Source: Parasponia andersonii (lineage: Eukaryota; Streptophyta; Magnoliopsida; Rosales; Cannabaceae). From it: 64,000 bases of DNA. Made by a program: the position numbers and the translations under genes. Of the stretch, positions 11,779 to 22,941 are shown piece by piece. The notes below the pieces were generated by a model, which saw only the letters and a program-made list of their open reading frames with translations, did no database searches and had not been told where the DNA came from. The stretch lies in NCBI GenBank assembly GCA_002914805.1, contig JXTB01000305.1, positions 62,001 to 126,000 on the forward strand, read 5' to 3'. Position 1 is the first letter of the stretch, and every line of letters begins with the position of its first letter.

Positions 11779-14700
11779 CTATTTGGCCGATTCTGAAGCT
11801 TCAGCAGTCTTGACTTCTCTTGGGCACTGAGATACATATGGTTTGAGCTGCAGGAAAGAATAGAGAACAAAAATTAGCAGAGCATACAATTACTATTATT
11901 GCAAGCGCTCAAAAGGTTTCGATCATACACAAATACACTTTTGTAACTGTGTCTTCCATATGCATTAAAGCATATACCAAGGCCAAAAGCAACTATGCCT
12001 TCAAGTTCAAAAAGGACTCTTTCAATCAACATTGCCAATTGATTGAACTGCACTGATCAAATTATGTGTATATCTATGTGTGTGCAACATATCTAAAAAT
12101 ATGCTGATTTAAATCAAAACTAAACAATCTTGAGTAAGACAAAGAAACAATACAAAAACTTGAAAATCTAATGATAGAAACGAGTCTTCAAGTCGATCTT
12201 CAGATTTTCAATAAATATGAGTCTCAGTATTAGATTGATGAAATTGAAACTTCTCCTGAATCTGAAATCCCTGAAACCAATGTTCTATCAGAACTCAAGA
12301 ATTACTTCTTGATGTTATCAATAAAATTGATAACCCTGAAATACAAAGAGAGTATCTTGAAAAACTTAGAAAACAAGTTCAATTCAGAGACTTAAAATGA
12401 AGGCTAATTCCTCGAGAGATTTATAAAAAGAGATTCTTTCTAAATTCAAGAATAAGGAAGCCCGTAACCCTTTAGGATTTATGAAAATGAAATCAATGAA
12501 GTAAAAATTGAAATATGAAAAATTAAGCAGAAACATGTGGAAAATTTAAATAATAAATCAGTATTTGGTGAATCAAAATCAAAATGAGCGAATCCTAAAT
12601 ACCTTAACCAAACAAACGAATCAACACTGGTAAAAAGGTTAAACCTCATAATCAACCAAGAATTCCATCTTAATACAATAGCCTTGTTTGAAACAAATAT
12701 GTGACCTTAATTATATTAAGAAAAGGATAACCCCCACAAAATACTTCGAAAAAACCAAAGAAAGACTTGGGTCTGTTAATGAATTAAATATTCAATATAC
12801 ACATTCAAATATTTGTGATGAAATCCAGAATGTCTCTTATGAAACAATTTTCTGTTAGTAGAAAAATTTTGCGGGATCAAAACTGAAATCTTTTGAAACC
12901 TTTCACAATTGATAAGAAAGGGATCAAAACTGAAAATCATGGACAAGAAAATTCATTCAAAATGAAAAGCTTGCCTTGTCTATGAATTTATACTCTATAA
13001 ATAGAGGTAGATTGGAAGTATTCAACCTGAAAGCATTGACACTACTAATAATGGGGGACGATAGATGACTAATACTTTTGATGATGCTTTTATTGTTGAT
13101 AGTGGCTACTTTTGTTGGTACTGACGCTGTTGATGATGGTTGTTACCGTTGATAGTAGCTGCTTTCGTACTACTAATAGCGTTGTTGATGATTGTCCTTG
13201 TTGATAATAGTTGCTTTTTCAGTTTCTATACTATAAGTAATGGTTGCATTGTAAATTTTGGCAGCTTTCTATCAAATCTCATATTGTGTGCAGTTTTGGA
13301 TTCTTTTCAGATTGCCTTATAAAAATTAAAAGCAGTCTTTTGTATTAGTACCATCAGAAGAAACTATTATCAACAATGACAACACCAAAATATTTATTCA
13401 TCTACGGTATGGTGTTGTAATTGTTGATGGTTGTTGCTTTTGCTAGCGCCGAGAACAATTAGTCATTTTGTCTCGTAACATTTGCCATCAGTATGAATTT
13501 GCCCCCTCACTTTCGACTTTGTCTTCAAGTGCCCTTTAAATGGCAAAGTTGTTCTTCTTTTGCCTCCTCACTTTTGACTTAGTATAAAAATATCCCCTAA
13601 AATGACAAAATCGTTCTACTTTTGCTTCATTTTTGACTTAATGTTCAAGTGCCCGTAAAGTTATTCTTCTTTTGCCACTCAACTATAACATTGTTAGAAA
13701 AATGTTAGTAGGCAAGGACCAAATAGTCATTTAACTTTTTTAAAGAGCTAAATAAATACTCTAACTAATTTTTTTCTTCTTTTTTGTTGGGCATTTTCAA
13801 ATAACTAATTTTTTATGATTAGAAAAATGAAAAGTGGTAATATAACATTCTTTTACATAGTTATGTATATTTAATCATAAAAAACTAACTCTTTAGAAAT
13901 GTCTAATATTAAAAAAAATAGTAAAAGACATTCATTTAGCTATTTAAAAAGTGAAATGACTATTTGGCTATTGTCCATTAATGATTTTCTAACAGTGTTA
14001 GAGTTAAGGGGGCAAAAGAAGAACAAATTTGCCATTTTATGGGGCACTTGAATACTAAGTCAAAAGTGAAGGAGCAAAAGAAAAATAATTTTGCTATCTA
14101 AAGGACACTTGAGTACTAAGTCAAAATGAGGGGATAAATTCATCCGTCCTAAAGGGCCAAAATGAATAATTGCTCTATTGCTGATGATAATTGTCAGTAT
14201 TGATAGTGACTGCTTTTGCTAGTGTTGGCACTATTATTGAAGGTTGTCCTTGTTGATAAAGACTACTTTTGTTTAGTTCCTTTATTGTCAATAACAGTTG
14301 ATTTTAGCAACTTTCAGTCAATCTCATACTAAAGCAGCCTTGGCTTCTTTTAAGACTACCTTGAGAATTCAAAAGTAGCCGTTACCAACAATGGTAGCCA
14401 TCAACAATGTCAATTATGGTAAGTCAAAAATAACAACTATCACTATTAGTGTCGGCATCAACAGAAGCTACTATCAACAATGATAACAACATTAAAATGA
14501 GATTCATCCGAAGAGGCCCGTTAGCAATAGTGCCAACATTCGTAAGTTGAATATTTCCATTCTAACTCTATAAATAAACTTATAAAGCACAAACCTATAG
14601 ACAAAAACAAACTTTTACATTGATTTTTAGCAATCACTAGCATACTCCCTTCTTCTCTCTTTTAGTATCTCTTCCCTTCTCCCTTTTTCTTAATGTAACC

Positions 14701-16757
14701 TTCTTCCTAATCTTCTTTTCTTTCTTCAAAAATGTAAGCCTTCTTGTTCATAAAGTCTGAAAAGTTGTAAGTTTCAGAGTTATAAGTACGGATAATCTTC
14801 CAAGTTTTTAAGTCTTTTGCAGAATTATCAAAAAATTCTTGACTTTTCTGAGATTCACTTTAATTATGTTAGAAGTAACTCCTAAGTTTAGAGATAGGAT
14901 TGCTTTCTACTTTTGGTTTGGTAAAAAGGGTAGATTGAACAAAATCTTCAATTCTAATCTGATCGGTTACCTATTGTTTCAAAATATTGATTAGTAAAGT
15001 CATTTTGATGAATTATGATTCTTAAACATTTGGCTACTATTGCNGTTGTTGTGTTCTAAACAAATTACTTCTCCTTGTTCGGTTAGCCATGCCTTCAAAG
15101 TTATATCCTTGACATTTACAATCGAAAAAGGATAAAAAAATGTCATTTTGTTCACTATAGAGTCCAAACCACATAAAAAATGTTGCTGAACTCTATCTTT
15201 TGTTAGAAAAACCATAATATTCATGTTGAATTTTCGGTCTGGCTTCTTTATCATGGGTTTTAAAGAGCCAATTTTTCCTTTATGTGTAAATAGGGCAATA
15301 GAATTCTTTTCTCCACAAATTTTTGTTGATTGGAAATCTGTTTCAGCTTCAAGAACATAGATCCTCTATTTTGATACTCAAGGTCAGCCATCTGACTTTG
15401 AGAATGGGACATAGGTGGCGAAGAAGATTGTGTGGTATTTTAATTATTTTGCGGGTTTTCACATTTTTTTTTGTTTTTGTTCTTACAATCATAGAACAGT
15501 TTTGGGATAGTAGAGGTGCTTCTCTTCCAACATCATAAAATCCAAGTAGTTTCATAGATAAGACACGTTTAAAAAAACAAAAAGACTGAAAGACATTTAA
15601 ATTCACCTGCCCAAATCAAATCTTCTGAAAGAGAAACAGATTATATTTTATGATCAGACTTATATTTCTAGCAAATTCACCGAAATAATTTAGAAGATAG
15701 AAAAGGTAACAAAGTAAAAAGTGAGAAGCAAGATACCAAGACCTCTTTTATGGTTTAATCCAAATAGTTAGTGACATCAAGACCTCTTTTATGGTTTACC
15801 TTGAAATCAGTCAAATTGGGGACTACATAGTTTGGTAACTTCTCTTGCATCACAACGTATCCACCTGCAAATAATTTCCTTGTTAATTAAATTTCAGTTG
15901 TATATTTTGTAAGAACTTTACGATAAACATTAAAAGAAAACAAAAAATTGCAATTTCACATAAACTTAGACTTTACAAGTGAAAGGAAGGATTCAACAAG
16001 TCCTGCCATTGCAAGCAGGGATTTGTAATTTCACATGAAACTAGACTTTAACAAGTGAAAGGAAAGATTCAACAAGTCCCAGTGAATGCAAGTGGTATAT
16101 AATCATGGATAATCCAACTACGGTGTTGTCAGATTTAGGCAACATGTATTAGGATAAACAGTCCGGACAATATTTCAAGTTGAGCTCAGCTACACTTCAA
16201 ACCAAATGAATTGTTCATGTGAAAGGACAACCGGACAGACTTGTTACCTTTGAATTGTCGATAATACAAAGCAAAACCCAAGTAGCAACTAACCCCTTCT
16301 GTTCTAAGTTTGAAAGGGTTGTGTTAAGAGATGAGACACTCTAAGCACTAATCAAAAAGAATTCTGCAAACATCAAAGCAAAAACACAATTGTCCACAAA
16401 GTCGTGAGAAGTTTCCTCAACTACTCCAAGCTTACATCCAGATCAAGAGTACTAATCTTTCCGCATCGAACAAGAATTCTGTATTCTCATTATTCAATTA
16501 AGAGTATAAAGCACCTATCTTTACTCAAATCAGACATAAATTATGTAAAAAATCAAAAAAATATTAAAACTCGAGTAGTGTTTGGGTGGATGGAAAATGA
16601 AGAGTGTAAAACCTTTTCGAGTGTGAAAACCAGTGGGCTTGCAATTCTTTCCCTTGTAGTAATCTCTTGGGGCTCGTTTAGAGGAAAGAATGTCGAGCGA
16701 CGAAGTACGCTTTCTCCGCATTGCTCTTCCTAACCCTAATATAAGTCCCAATGCCAT
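11779..16757 (-). CDS. MRPL41: Mitochondrial large-subunit ribosomal protein mL41 (MRP-L27 family)
   Basis: A complete 92-residue gene in three exons: 16613-16757, 15800-15864 and 11779-11847 (stop codon 11779-11781). Introns are GT-AG and the frame is kept: the glycine after HTRK spans intron 1, and intron 2 falls between codons. Exon 1 reads MALGLILGLGRAMRRKRTSS..., exon 2 GGYVVMQEKLPNYVVPNLTDFK, exon 3 LKPYVSQCPREVK.... This matches the plant 'mitochondrial ribosomal protein L27' proteins (PF09809, counterpart of animal MRPL41), components of the mitochondrial large ribosomal subunit. Length is usual for the family and I see no damage. Intron 2 is about 4 kb and holds old repeats. A likely leader exon lies near 17087-17160 with a donor resembling CTT|GTAAGT; that would put the (TA)n tract at 16927 inside a leader intron (inference). 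A poly(A)-signal-like AATAATAAAAAAG lies near 11621-11633. Confidence 0.92.
12160..12990 (+). mobile_element. Endogenous pararetrovirus-like (Caulimoviridae) fossil
   Basis: Lies inside intron 2 of the mL41 gene, on the opposite strand. Two segments have the look of plant pararetrovirus polyproteins: a capsid-region-like stretch near 12310-12400 (IDNPEIQREYLEKLRKQV) and a stretch near 12735-12800 (PTKYFEKTKERLGSVNEL) like the part that follows the aspartic protease active site. A CTCTATAAATAGAGG promoter-like box follows at about 12992-13006. The copy is old and heavily broken, with many breaks. The family call rests on recalled motif similarity, without a database search. Confidence 0.5.
12990..14600. 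repeat. Large degenerate inverted repeat with GTTGATAGT motif
   Basis: The left flank (about 12990-13450) and right flank (about 14184-14600) are imperfect reverse complements. Both outer ends carry a CTATAAATA-like box next to a GAAGTATTCAAC-like segment. The arms contain many copies of a GTTGATAGTNGCTGCTTTTG-like motif, in both orientations on the right. The foldback element 13452-14183 occupies the centre. It adjoins the pararetrovirus-like fossil and may derive from it. Confidence 0.5.
13452..14183. mobile_element. Foldback element with long terminal inverted repeats
   Basis: Arms of roughly 270-320 bases (about 13452-13775 and 13920-14183) are imperfect reverse complements with a loop of about 145 bases. 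Shared landmarks are AATTAGTCATTTTG at the ends, TCAAGTGCCC, TTCTTCTTTTGCC and CCAAATAGTCATTT. No coding capacity. No convincing target duplication was found, so the transposase class is unknown. Confidence 0.65.
15000..15330 (-). other. Possible pararetrovirus movement-protein-like piece
   Basis: A minus-strand open segment (MIKKPDRKFNMNIMVFL... then FYPFSIVNVKDITLKAW) has the hydrophobic, beta-rich look of a plant virus 30K movement protein, and it lies near the pararetrovirus-like fossil in the same intron. The similarity is weak and by eye only. It could equally be another degraded element. There is one N base near 15044. Confidence 0.25.
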
Positions 16758-16923
16758 TTTTTCTTTACTTCACCTCAAACCTAACCAATCAACCACCTAC
16801 AAAGCCAACCATATTGCTGTAATTACCACACTATATTATTTTTATTAGTGATTCTAGGAAGAAATCGTTTCAAACTAAAACCTACCAGGCAACCAGGCAG
16901 ACAGAGAAGACCCAAACCCTCAA

Positions 16924-16926
<3 letters not shown>

Positions 16927-16970
<44 letters not shown>
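16927..16970. repeat. (TA)n microsatellite
   Basis: About 21 TA units upstream of the mL41 start codon, possibly within a leader intron. Confidence 0.95.
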
Positions 16971-16977
<7 letters not shown>

Positions 16978-17504
16978 TCTTAGCTATAAACATATTTTTC
17001 ACAATCTAATGTAACACTTTGGAATTGAATCGATCGATAGATTGATTGATTGATGAAAAAAAGAAAAAGAAAAAAACTTACAAGTTTCAAGATTTGGCAC
17101 AACGGCGAAGCAATACCGGAGAGGTTTAAGCCTTGAGGTTACTTCCGCGCCCAATGAAATCGACTGTCTGGCGGTGTTTTTTTTTTCCGAGAATCAGGCC
17201 TTTTACGGCATTTTAAGAAAAGTAAATTGAAATGGTTAAAGCATACAATTATCATTTTTTTAAAATGCTTAACTAAATTTCACTTTATTATTAAATTATG
17301 TTATTTTGGGAGAGAATTACTTAAGAATTTATCAAGAATTCATCAAAAATCTATCAAGAATCTAGCAAGATTATCACTGATATCAAAAATTTTTCAAAAA
17401 TCAATTAAAATCATCGAGAATTCATTTTAAAAAAAATGATATAATGGTAAATTTAATTAATGAGGAAAAAAAGTTATATTCAACTAATTTATTCAAATTG
17501 AAAA

Positions 17505-17795
17505 CTATGCCATGATTTTTATTAAAAAAATATCATTTTCTAAAACATATTTAGAAAATTATAATTTTTCAAATAGTAACTATTTATCGATAATCAATTT
17601 CAAGAGCTTAGTATTATATTTATAACTAGTAACCGATAACTAGTAACTATTTTAAAAATATTATATTTCTAAAAGAAAATTAAAAGTGATATTTTTCTAA
17701 TAAAACCTGTACGAAAATAGGAGGAAAAAAACTTGATCTTTGTGTTTTTATAATTTTTTTGAGTTTTTATAGGTAAAAGTATTAGAAATCCCTTT
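17505..17795. repeat. Dispersed AT-rich repeat, copy b
   Basis: Same order of parts as the copy at 2095-2375: TATCATTTTCTAAAA-type outer motif, GTAACTAG/CTAGTAACC core, inverted outer motif, then a tail ending GTATTAGAAATCC. The tail also carries CTTGATCTTTG, shared with copy c. Confidence 0.5.
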
Positions 17796-17968
17796 TTCTT
17801 TCAAAAAATGACATAAATAGGGCTAACTCGAACCAAAATAATTTTTGTGTGTGTATATCTATCAAGGTTCTTAATCTTAGGTCATGACTTTTTTTACTAT
17901 AAAAAAATCATAATTTAGGACCTTTTAATTATTGTGATTAAAAAGCTCTTAACTTAATTCTTGACATT

Positions 17969-18137
17969 AGCCAACTGGGGCTAGCTCAGTTGGTCCAAGG
18001 TTTGAGGGATGTGTGTGTGAGTTTGAGGGGGGTCAGAGTTCAAACCTTAGTAGAGTATGTGTACGTGTTATTTTCTTTTAAATTTGTAGTAAGTAGTGGT
18101 CATTAGTTAAGCCCCACTTTTTTTATAAAAAAAAAAA
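17969..18137 (+). mobile_element. tRNA-derived SINE
   Basis: The 5' part carries an A-box-like TAGCTCAGTTGG (17982-17993) and a B-box-like GAGTTCAAACC near 18046, as in plant tRNA-derived SINEs. The 3' end is an A-rich tail after TTTTTTATAAAA. Imperfect duplications flank it: CTTAATTCTTGACATT at 17953-17968 and CTTATGTCTTGACACTT at 18138-18154. It shares its 3' region (GTGGTCATTAGTTAAGCCCC-like) with the SINE at 19740. No function is expected. Confidence 0.75.
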
Positions 18138-18154
18138 CTTATGTCTTGACACTT

Positions 18155-19209
18155 CTAAAAATATTATTTTTGAAAAAATGCACAAAAAAAGTCATTTTGC
18201 TCAAGTTAGTCTTACCCCCGTGATATCCTTTTCTTTTTTGAGAAATTGAGCTGGATTGTCAATATTTTAAATTTAATTAATAGATGTCCACTTTCTAAAT
18301 TTTATAGCTAAATGTCTAAATATATCTATATATATATATATTTACATTTGATAAATAAATATATACCAAATTCAGTTATTGTATTGAAATGTACTGGGTA
18401 TATAATTTTTTATACTCGGTATATAAAATTTCACATTTGATATATAAACATATATACTGGATATTTTGCTATAATATTTGATAAAGGAATATTTACTTAA
18501 ATTGAGCTCAAAATTTGGTTATATTTCTATAATCCCCCTTTCTCTCTTCTTTTTTTGATTTTTTTTCCTTTAGTTAGAAATTAAAAGATAAGGAGCAGGC
18601 CAAAGCCCATAACACAGGTGGTCTTCTAGGTCTTAATTATGATTGTGGGCCTCACTATAAAGAGGTATGGCCCTATGGGTTTCGTAGGTGAGGAAGGGAG
18701 AACATAAGATGCCAAGTTCGTTCTCGCTTGGGGATCCACGAGTGAAAATTAGGCCTTGTATCACAATTTTAGGGGAAAAAAAAGGAAGTTTCTTACAGAG
18801 ATGTAGGCCCGTAGGGATAAAAATTAAAAATCTCAATATGGGCTGATTTTTTTGGAAAAATCTCAAATTTATTTAGAAAAATATCAATTTTAAAAAGTTT
18901 TTAGAAAAATACCACTTTTTTCTTCAAAATTGGTATTTTTCAGTGATATTTGAGGTAACCAGATAGGTTACTTTGAATAACAAATCTAGATACTTGAATA
19001 ACCAATCGTGTTACCTCAGGTAATTTCACAGGTTAACTTAAGGATCTCGTCAATTAATAAAAAGTGGTATGTTTCTAAATACTTTTAAAGGTGGTATTTT
19101 TCTAATTAAATCTAGGATTTTTCAAATAATTTCAAAATCTGGTATTTTCCAATTATTTTTAACTTTTATCATAAAAAATCTAATTTCCTAAAAAAAGTTG
19201 GAAAAATAC
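18155..19209. other. Intergenic DNA with degenerate repeat pieces
   Basis: No gene seen. 18850-19110 contains inverted AGAAAAATACCACTTTT / AAAAGTGGTATGTTTCT motifs around a GGTAACC-rich centre and is probably a distant relative of the dispersed repeat at 2095, 17505 and 19210. 18590-18790 is less AT-rich but unrecognised. Confidence 0.4.
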
Positions 19210-19545
19210 CATGGGCTATGTTTTTTATAGATCCGGTACAATTTTTATTAGAAAAATACCATTTTTAAAAAATAATAACTAGTAATCCATAACCAGTTTC
19301 TAGAAACTCGTGACTAGTAACTAAACGTATTTATAATTGGTAAATAACTAGTAAATAGTAACCAGATTTCATAAACTGGTAATTGGTAACCATTTTTAAA
19401 ATAGTATTTTTCTAAATTTTTTAAAAATGATATTTTTCTAATAAAAACTGTACGAAAATTGAATAAAAAAATAAAACAAAACAACTTGACCTTTGTAGTT
19501 TTGTAATTTTTTTGCGTTTTTTATGAAAAGTGTTAGAAATCCAAT
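19210..19545. repeat. Dispersed AT-rich repeat, copy c
   Basis: Inverted ends GTACAATTTTTATTAGAAAA and its approximate complement near 19425-19452, an ACTAGTAAC-rich core, and a shared tail ending GTGTTAGAAATCC. It is the best preserved of the three copies. Confidence 0.55.
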
Positions 19546-19739
19546 CGACAATAAAGATGAGGCCTATTGTATGGTCTCTATTATTTTTTATTTACTTTTG
19601 TGGAATTGAATGAGTTCATAAATTTATTACAATTAGGCTTGTTTGGATTGACTTCCAGTTTTTTGTTTAAATAAATTGAAAATAGAAGTAAAAATTTTGT
19701 TTTGGTTTTCAATCTTTATAAATAAGAAGTATGCTTGAC

Positions 19740-19941
19740 TGACGAAGTAGGTTGACTCAAATAATAAGAGCACCTACTATTTGGGATCTCGGTCATAGGT
19801 TCAGTCACACCGAGGGTAGGCATAAAAAGTTATTATCTCTAATAGGGTGGGGTGGGGTGAAGATTGGTTAATAGTAGGTATTTTTCTTTAATTTATAATG
19901 AGTGGATGTCATTAAGCTTCGTTTTATTTAAAAAAAAAAAA
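19740..19941 (+). mobile_element. tRNA-derived SINE
   Basis: A B-box-like GGTTCAGTCAC lies at about 19798-19809, with a plausible A-box region just upstream (GTTGACTCAAATAATAAGAG). The element ends in a poly(A) run. TATGCTTGAC before it and TATGCTTAGC after it look like a short target duplication. The 3' part (GAGTGGATGTCATTAAGC-like) is shared with the SINE at 17969 although the heads differ. Confidence 0.6.
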
Positions 19942-20074
19942 TATGCTTAGCAAACTTTATTTCATTACTTGTTTCCAAAAATAAAAAAAGTGTAAATTAT
20001 AAGAAAAAAATGTCGTATAAACTTATATTTGTGTATGTAAGACTTATATTTGTTTATGTATATATATATATATA

Positions 20075-20892
20075 TGATACAAACCCCGCTAACTTGTGAC
20101 GAAACTCGAAGCAAGGGTGATGCCTAGGACCATCCTACAATCAGATTTGTATGGAAAATCTGGACCCAATACCTATAAAGAGATGTGAACCTTGGTATTC
20201 AGGAAGATGCCACAATCAATGATGGAAAACTCGATTGATAAGTCAAAGAATGAACGCTACAGAGAAATCTGATAAGTTCAAATATTCTCTCAAAGAACCA
20301 AAGAGAAATTACTTTCAGTTTTTATGAATTGTAATATGCTCTTATTGAATGAAAAGTGTACAATATATAGGCCTTAAGCCACAAAAATTCCAGTCATAAA
20401 ATGCCCTAAAACACCTCAGGTAACTACCCAAACCAGAAAAGGAAAGTTGAAAAATTACCACCTAATAATATCCTAAATTTGGCCTCAAATAAAAGGGAAT
20501 AAATCTGATTTTTAATCCTTTAATTTTCAACCTATTACACGTCAATTAAGAAAAGGAAACAAGCAAATTAGTCGTTTTAGAAAACTACCAATTTGCAACT
20601 ACATAAGCAAAACAGAAAAGTAAGCTATGACTTAATAATCAAGCCTTAACAAATCAGATTTCTTTGCATACATGCTTATGGACTTTCTTGAACTTGAATC
20701 AAGCTTGTTATGGGCTTAGAAATTCGTTCATCTCCTTCAATAGGTCTCCACGTGTATGCCTGAGCTCAAATCTCTTGAATCAGCTCACTTAATGCATTAT
20801 TGAATCTCTTGGTATGTACTCTTGTAACTGGACCAATAGGAACTTGAAGAGGATCTGCATTCCAAGCTCTTGTACTTGTCATGTCCTTATCA
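20075..20892 (-). repeat. 3' LTR of the chromovirus-like element
   Basis: On the minus strand it begins TGATAAGGACATG immediately after the purine run CAAGAGGAGGGGAA and ends GGGTTTGTATCA. The same start (TGATGAGGACACG) recurs at the element's other end at 22804, which fixes the LTR boundary. The first 125 or so bases also encode the tail of pol. A leader-like TATATATTGTACAC box lies near 20355-20370. Confidence 0.75.
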
Positions 20893-20906
20893 TTCCCCTC
20901 CTCTTG
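20893..20906 (-). promoter_or_regulatory. Polypurine tract of the chromovirus-like element
   Basis: The minus strand reads CAAGAGGAGGGGAA directly before the LTR start TGATAAGG. It lies within the pol reading frame. In the family this is where plus-strand DNA synthesis is primed. Confidence 0.7.
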
Positions 20907-22802
20907 AAAATGATTTGTTCTCAAATCAAGTTCATCATCGGCATCATAAGGACTTAAATCAGAAACATTGAAAGTAACACTCATATTATACTCACTAGGC
21001 AAGTCAAACTTATATGCATTGTCTTTGATCCGTTCTAGGACTTGAGTCGGAAACTGCTCTTTTCGCATGTGTAATCAAACCCAATCACCAAGTTCAAAGA
21101 CCACCTGTTGTCGGCTTTTGTTAGCTTGTTTGGCATATTGCTCAGTTCTTCGTTCGATATGGAGCTTTGCTTTCTCATGAATCTGCTTGACAAGTTCAAC
21201 TTTTCTTTTCTCATCTAAATTCATACGCTCAGACAAAGGTAATGGTGATGAATCCAAAGGAGTTAAATGATTAAAACCATAAACAATTTCAAATGATGAG
21301 AATTTAGTAGCAGAATTAAGAGAACAATTATAAGCAAACTCAACATGCGGTAAATACTCTTCCCAAGTTTTGATATTCTTTTTAATAATAGCCATTAACA
21401 AAGTAGACAAAGTCCTATTCACTACTTCAGTTTGACCATCGGTTTGAGGATGACAAGTAGTTGAAAACAACAACTTAGTTCCTAACTTAGTCCATAAAAT
21501 CTTCCAGAAGTAACTCAAAAACTTAGCATCTCTATCCGAAATAATTATTCTAGCCATACCATGCAATCTTACAATCTCTCTAAAGAACAAATCAGCAACA
21601 TGGGAAGCATCATCAGATTTGTGACATGGAATGAAATTTGTCATCTTAGAAAATCTATCCACTATCACAAAAATTGAATCTCTACCTAGTTTAGATCTAG
21701 GCAATCCTAATACAAAGTCTATTGAAATATCAATCCAAGGCTCACCAAGAATGGGTAGTGGGGTATATAAACTATGCAGTTGCATTTGGAATTTTGCTTG
21801 CCTATACGTGACACATCTACCACAAATTCTCTCCACATCCCAAAATGTCCTGTAAAACAACTAAAGTCTTTGCAACTCCAAAATGTCCCATTAAACCTCC
21901 CTCATGTGACTCTCTCACTAGCAACTCTCGTACAGAACAATTTGGTATGCATAATTTATTTTCTCGAAACAAGAATTCCTTATGCCTAAAGTACTTTCCA
22001 TTGGCTGCCTTTTCGCAAGATACATACTCTTCACTAAAGTCATGGTCTAAAGGATATAATTCTTTAATATGCTTAAAACCAAGTATTTTAGCATTAAGAG
22101 TAGAAAGTAATACATACCTGTGAGAATGCATCTGCAACGATGTTTTCCTCACTTTGTTTATATCGAATAACGTACGGAAACATATCAATGAACTTAACCT
22201 ATCGGGCATGTCTCTTACTCAGCTTATGTTGGTCTCTCAGGTGTTTCAAGGACTCATGATCAGTATGAATCACGAACTCTTTAGGCCATAGGTAGTGTTG
22301 CCATATCTCCAAAGCCCTAGCCAATGCATATAACTCAACTCCTTGTCATAAGTCAGGTAGTTTAAGGCTGCCCCATTTAGCTTCTCATTGAAGTAAGCAA
22401 TTGGTCATCCCTCCTGCATTAAAACTACACCTATACCAATACCTGAAGCATCACATTCAATTTCAAACGTTTTATTAAAATTAGGCAAAGACAATAAAGG
22501 GGCGTTGGTCAGTTTTTGTTTGATCAGTTGAAACGCCTGCTCTTGTTCATCTCCCCACTTAAAACCAACGTTCTTTTTTATTACTTCGGTAAGTGGTGTA
22601 GCCAATGTGCTAAAGTCTTTCACAAACCACCAGTAGAAACTAGCAAGTCTATGAAAACTTCTCACATTTTCCACGGTCGAGGGACTTGCCACTCTTGGAT
22701 TACACGTTATGCATTATTGAATCTCTTGGCACATGCTCTTATAATTGGATCAATGAGAACTTGAATAGAATTCGCATTCCAAACTTCGTGTCGTGTCCTC
22801 AT

Positions 22803-22804
<2 letters not shown>

Positions 22805-22848
<44 letters not shown>

Positions 22849-22849
22849 A
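22805..22849. repeat. (TA)n tract shared by two element boundaries
   Basis: About 20 TA units lie between the end of the chromovirus-like element and the start of the (TA)n-associated small element. Confidence 0.9.
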
Positions 22850-22941
22850 GGGCACCAATCTAGTAGGTATTTTTTTAACCTATCTATATGTCTTATTTTG
22901 CCCAATTAAAATTGGTCAATAACATTTTTTTATGATAAAAG

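Larger units (their letters stand above)
20075..22804 (-). mobile_element. Ty3/gypsy chromovirus-like element, broken
   Basis: A minus-strand element bounded by TG...CA ends and by ATATA on both sides; it sits in a (TA)n tract, so the duplication is only weak evidence. Parts are a 3' LTR (20075-20892), a polypurine tract (20893-20906), a pol region (about 20766-22705) and a short 5' LTR remnant (about 22706-22804). Pol shows reverse transcriptase/RNase H-like sequence and an integrase core ([22 protein letters not shown]). The integrase is of the chromovirus type, probably the Reina group (recalled similarity). The element is incomplete, with several breaks, and is not expected to move. Confidence 0.85.

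Noticed and set aside
17969-18060. Functional tRNA gene
   Set aside because: A and B boxes are present, but no cloverleaf is evident, and the unit ends in an A-rich tail with target duplications, as in a SINE.
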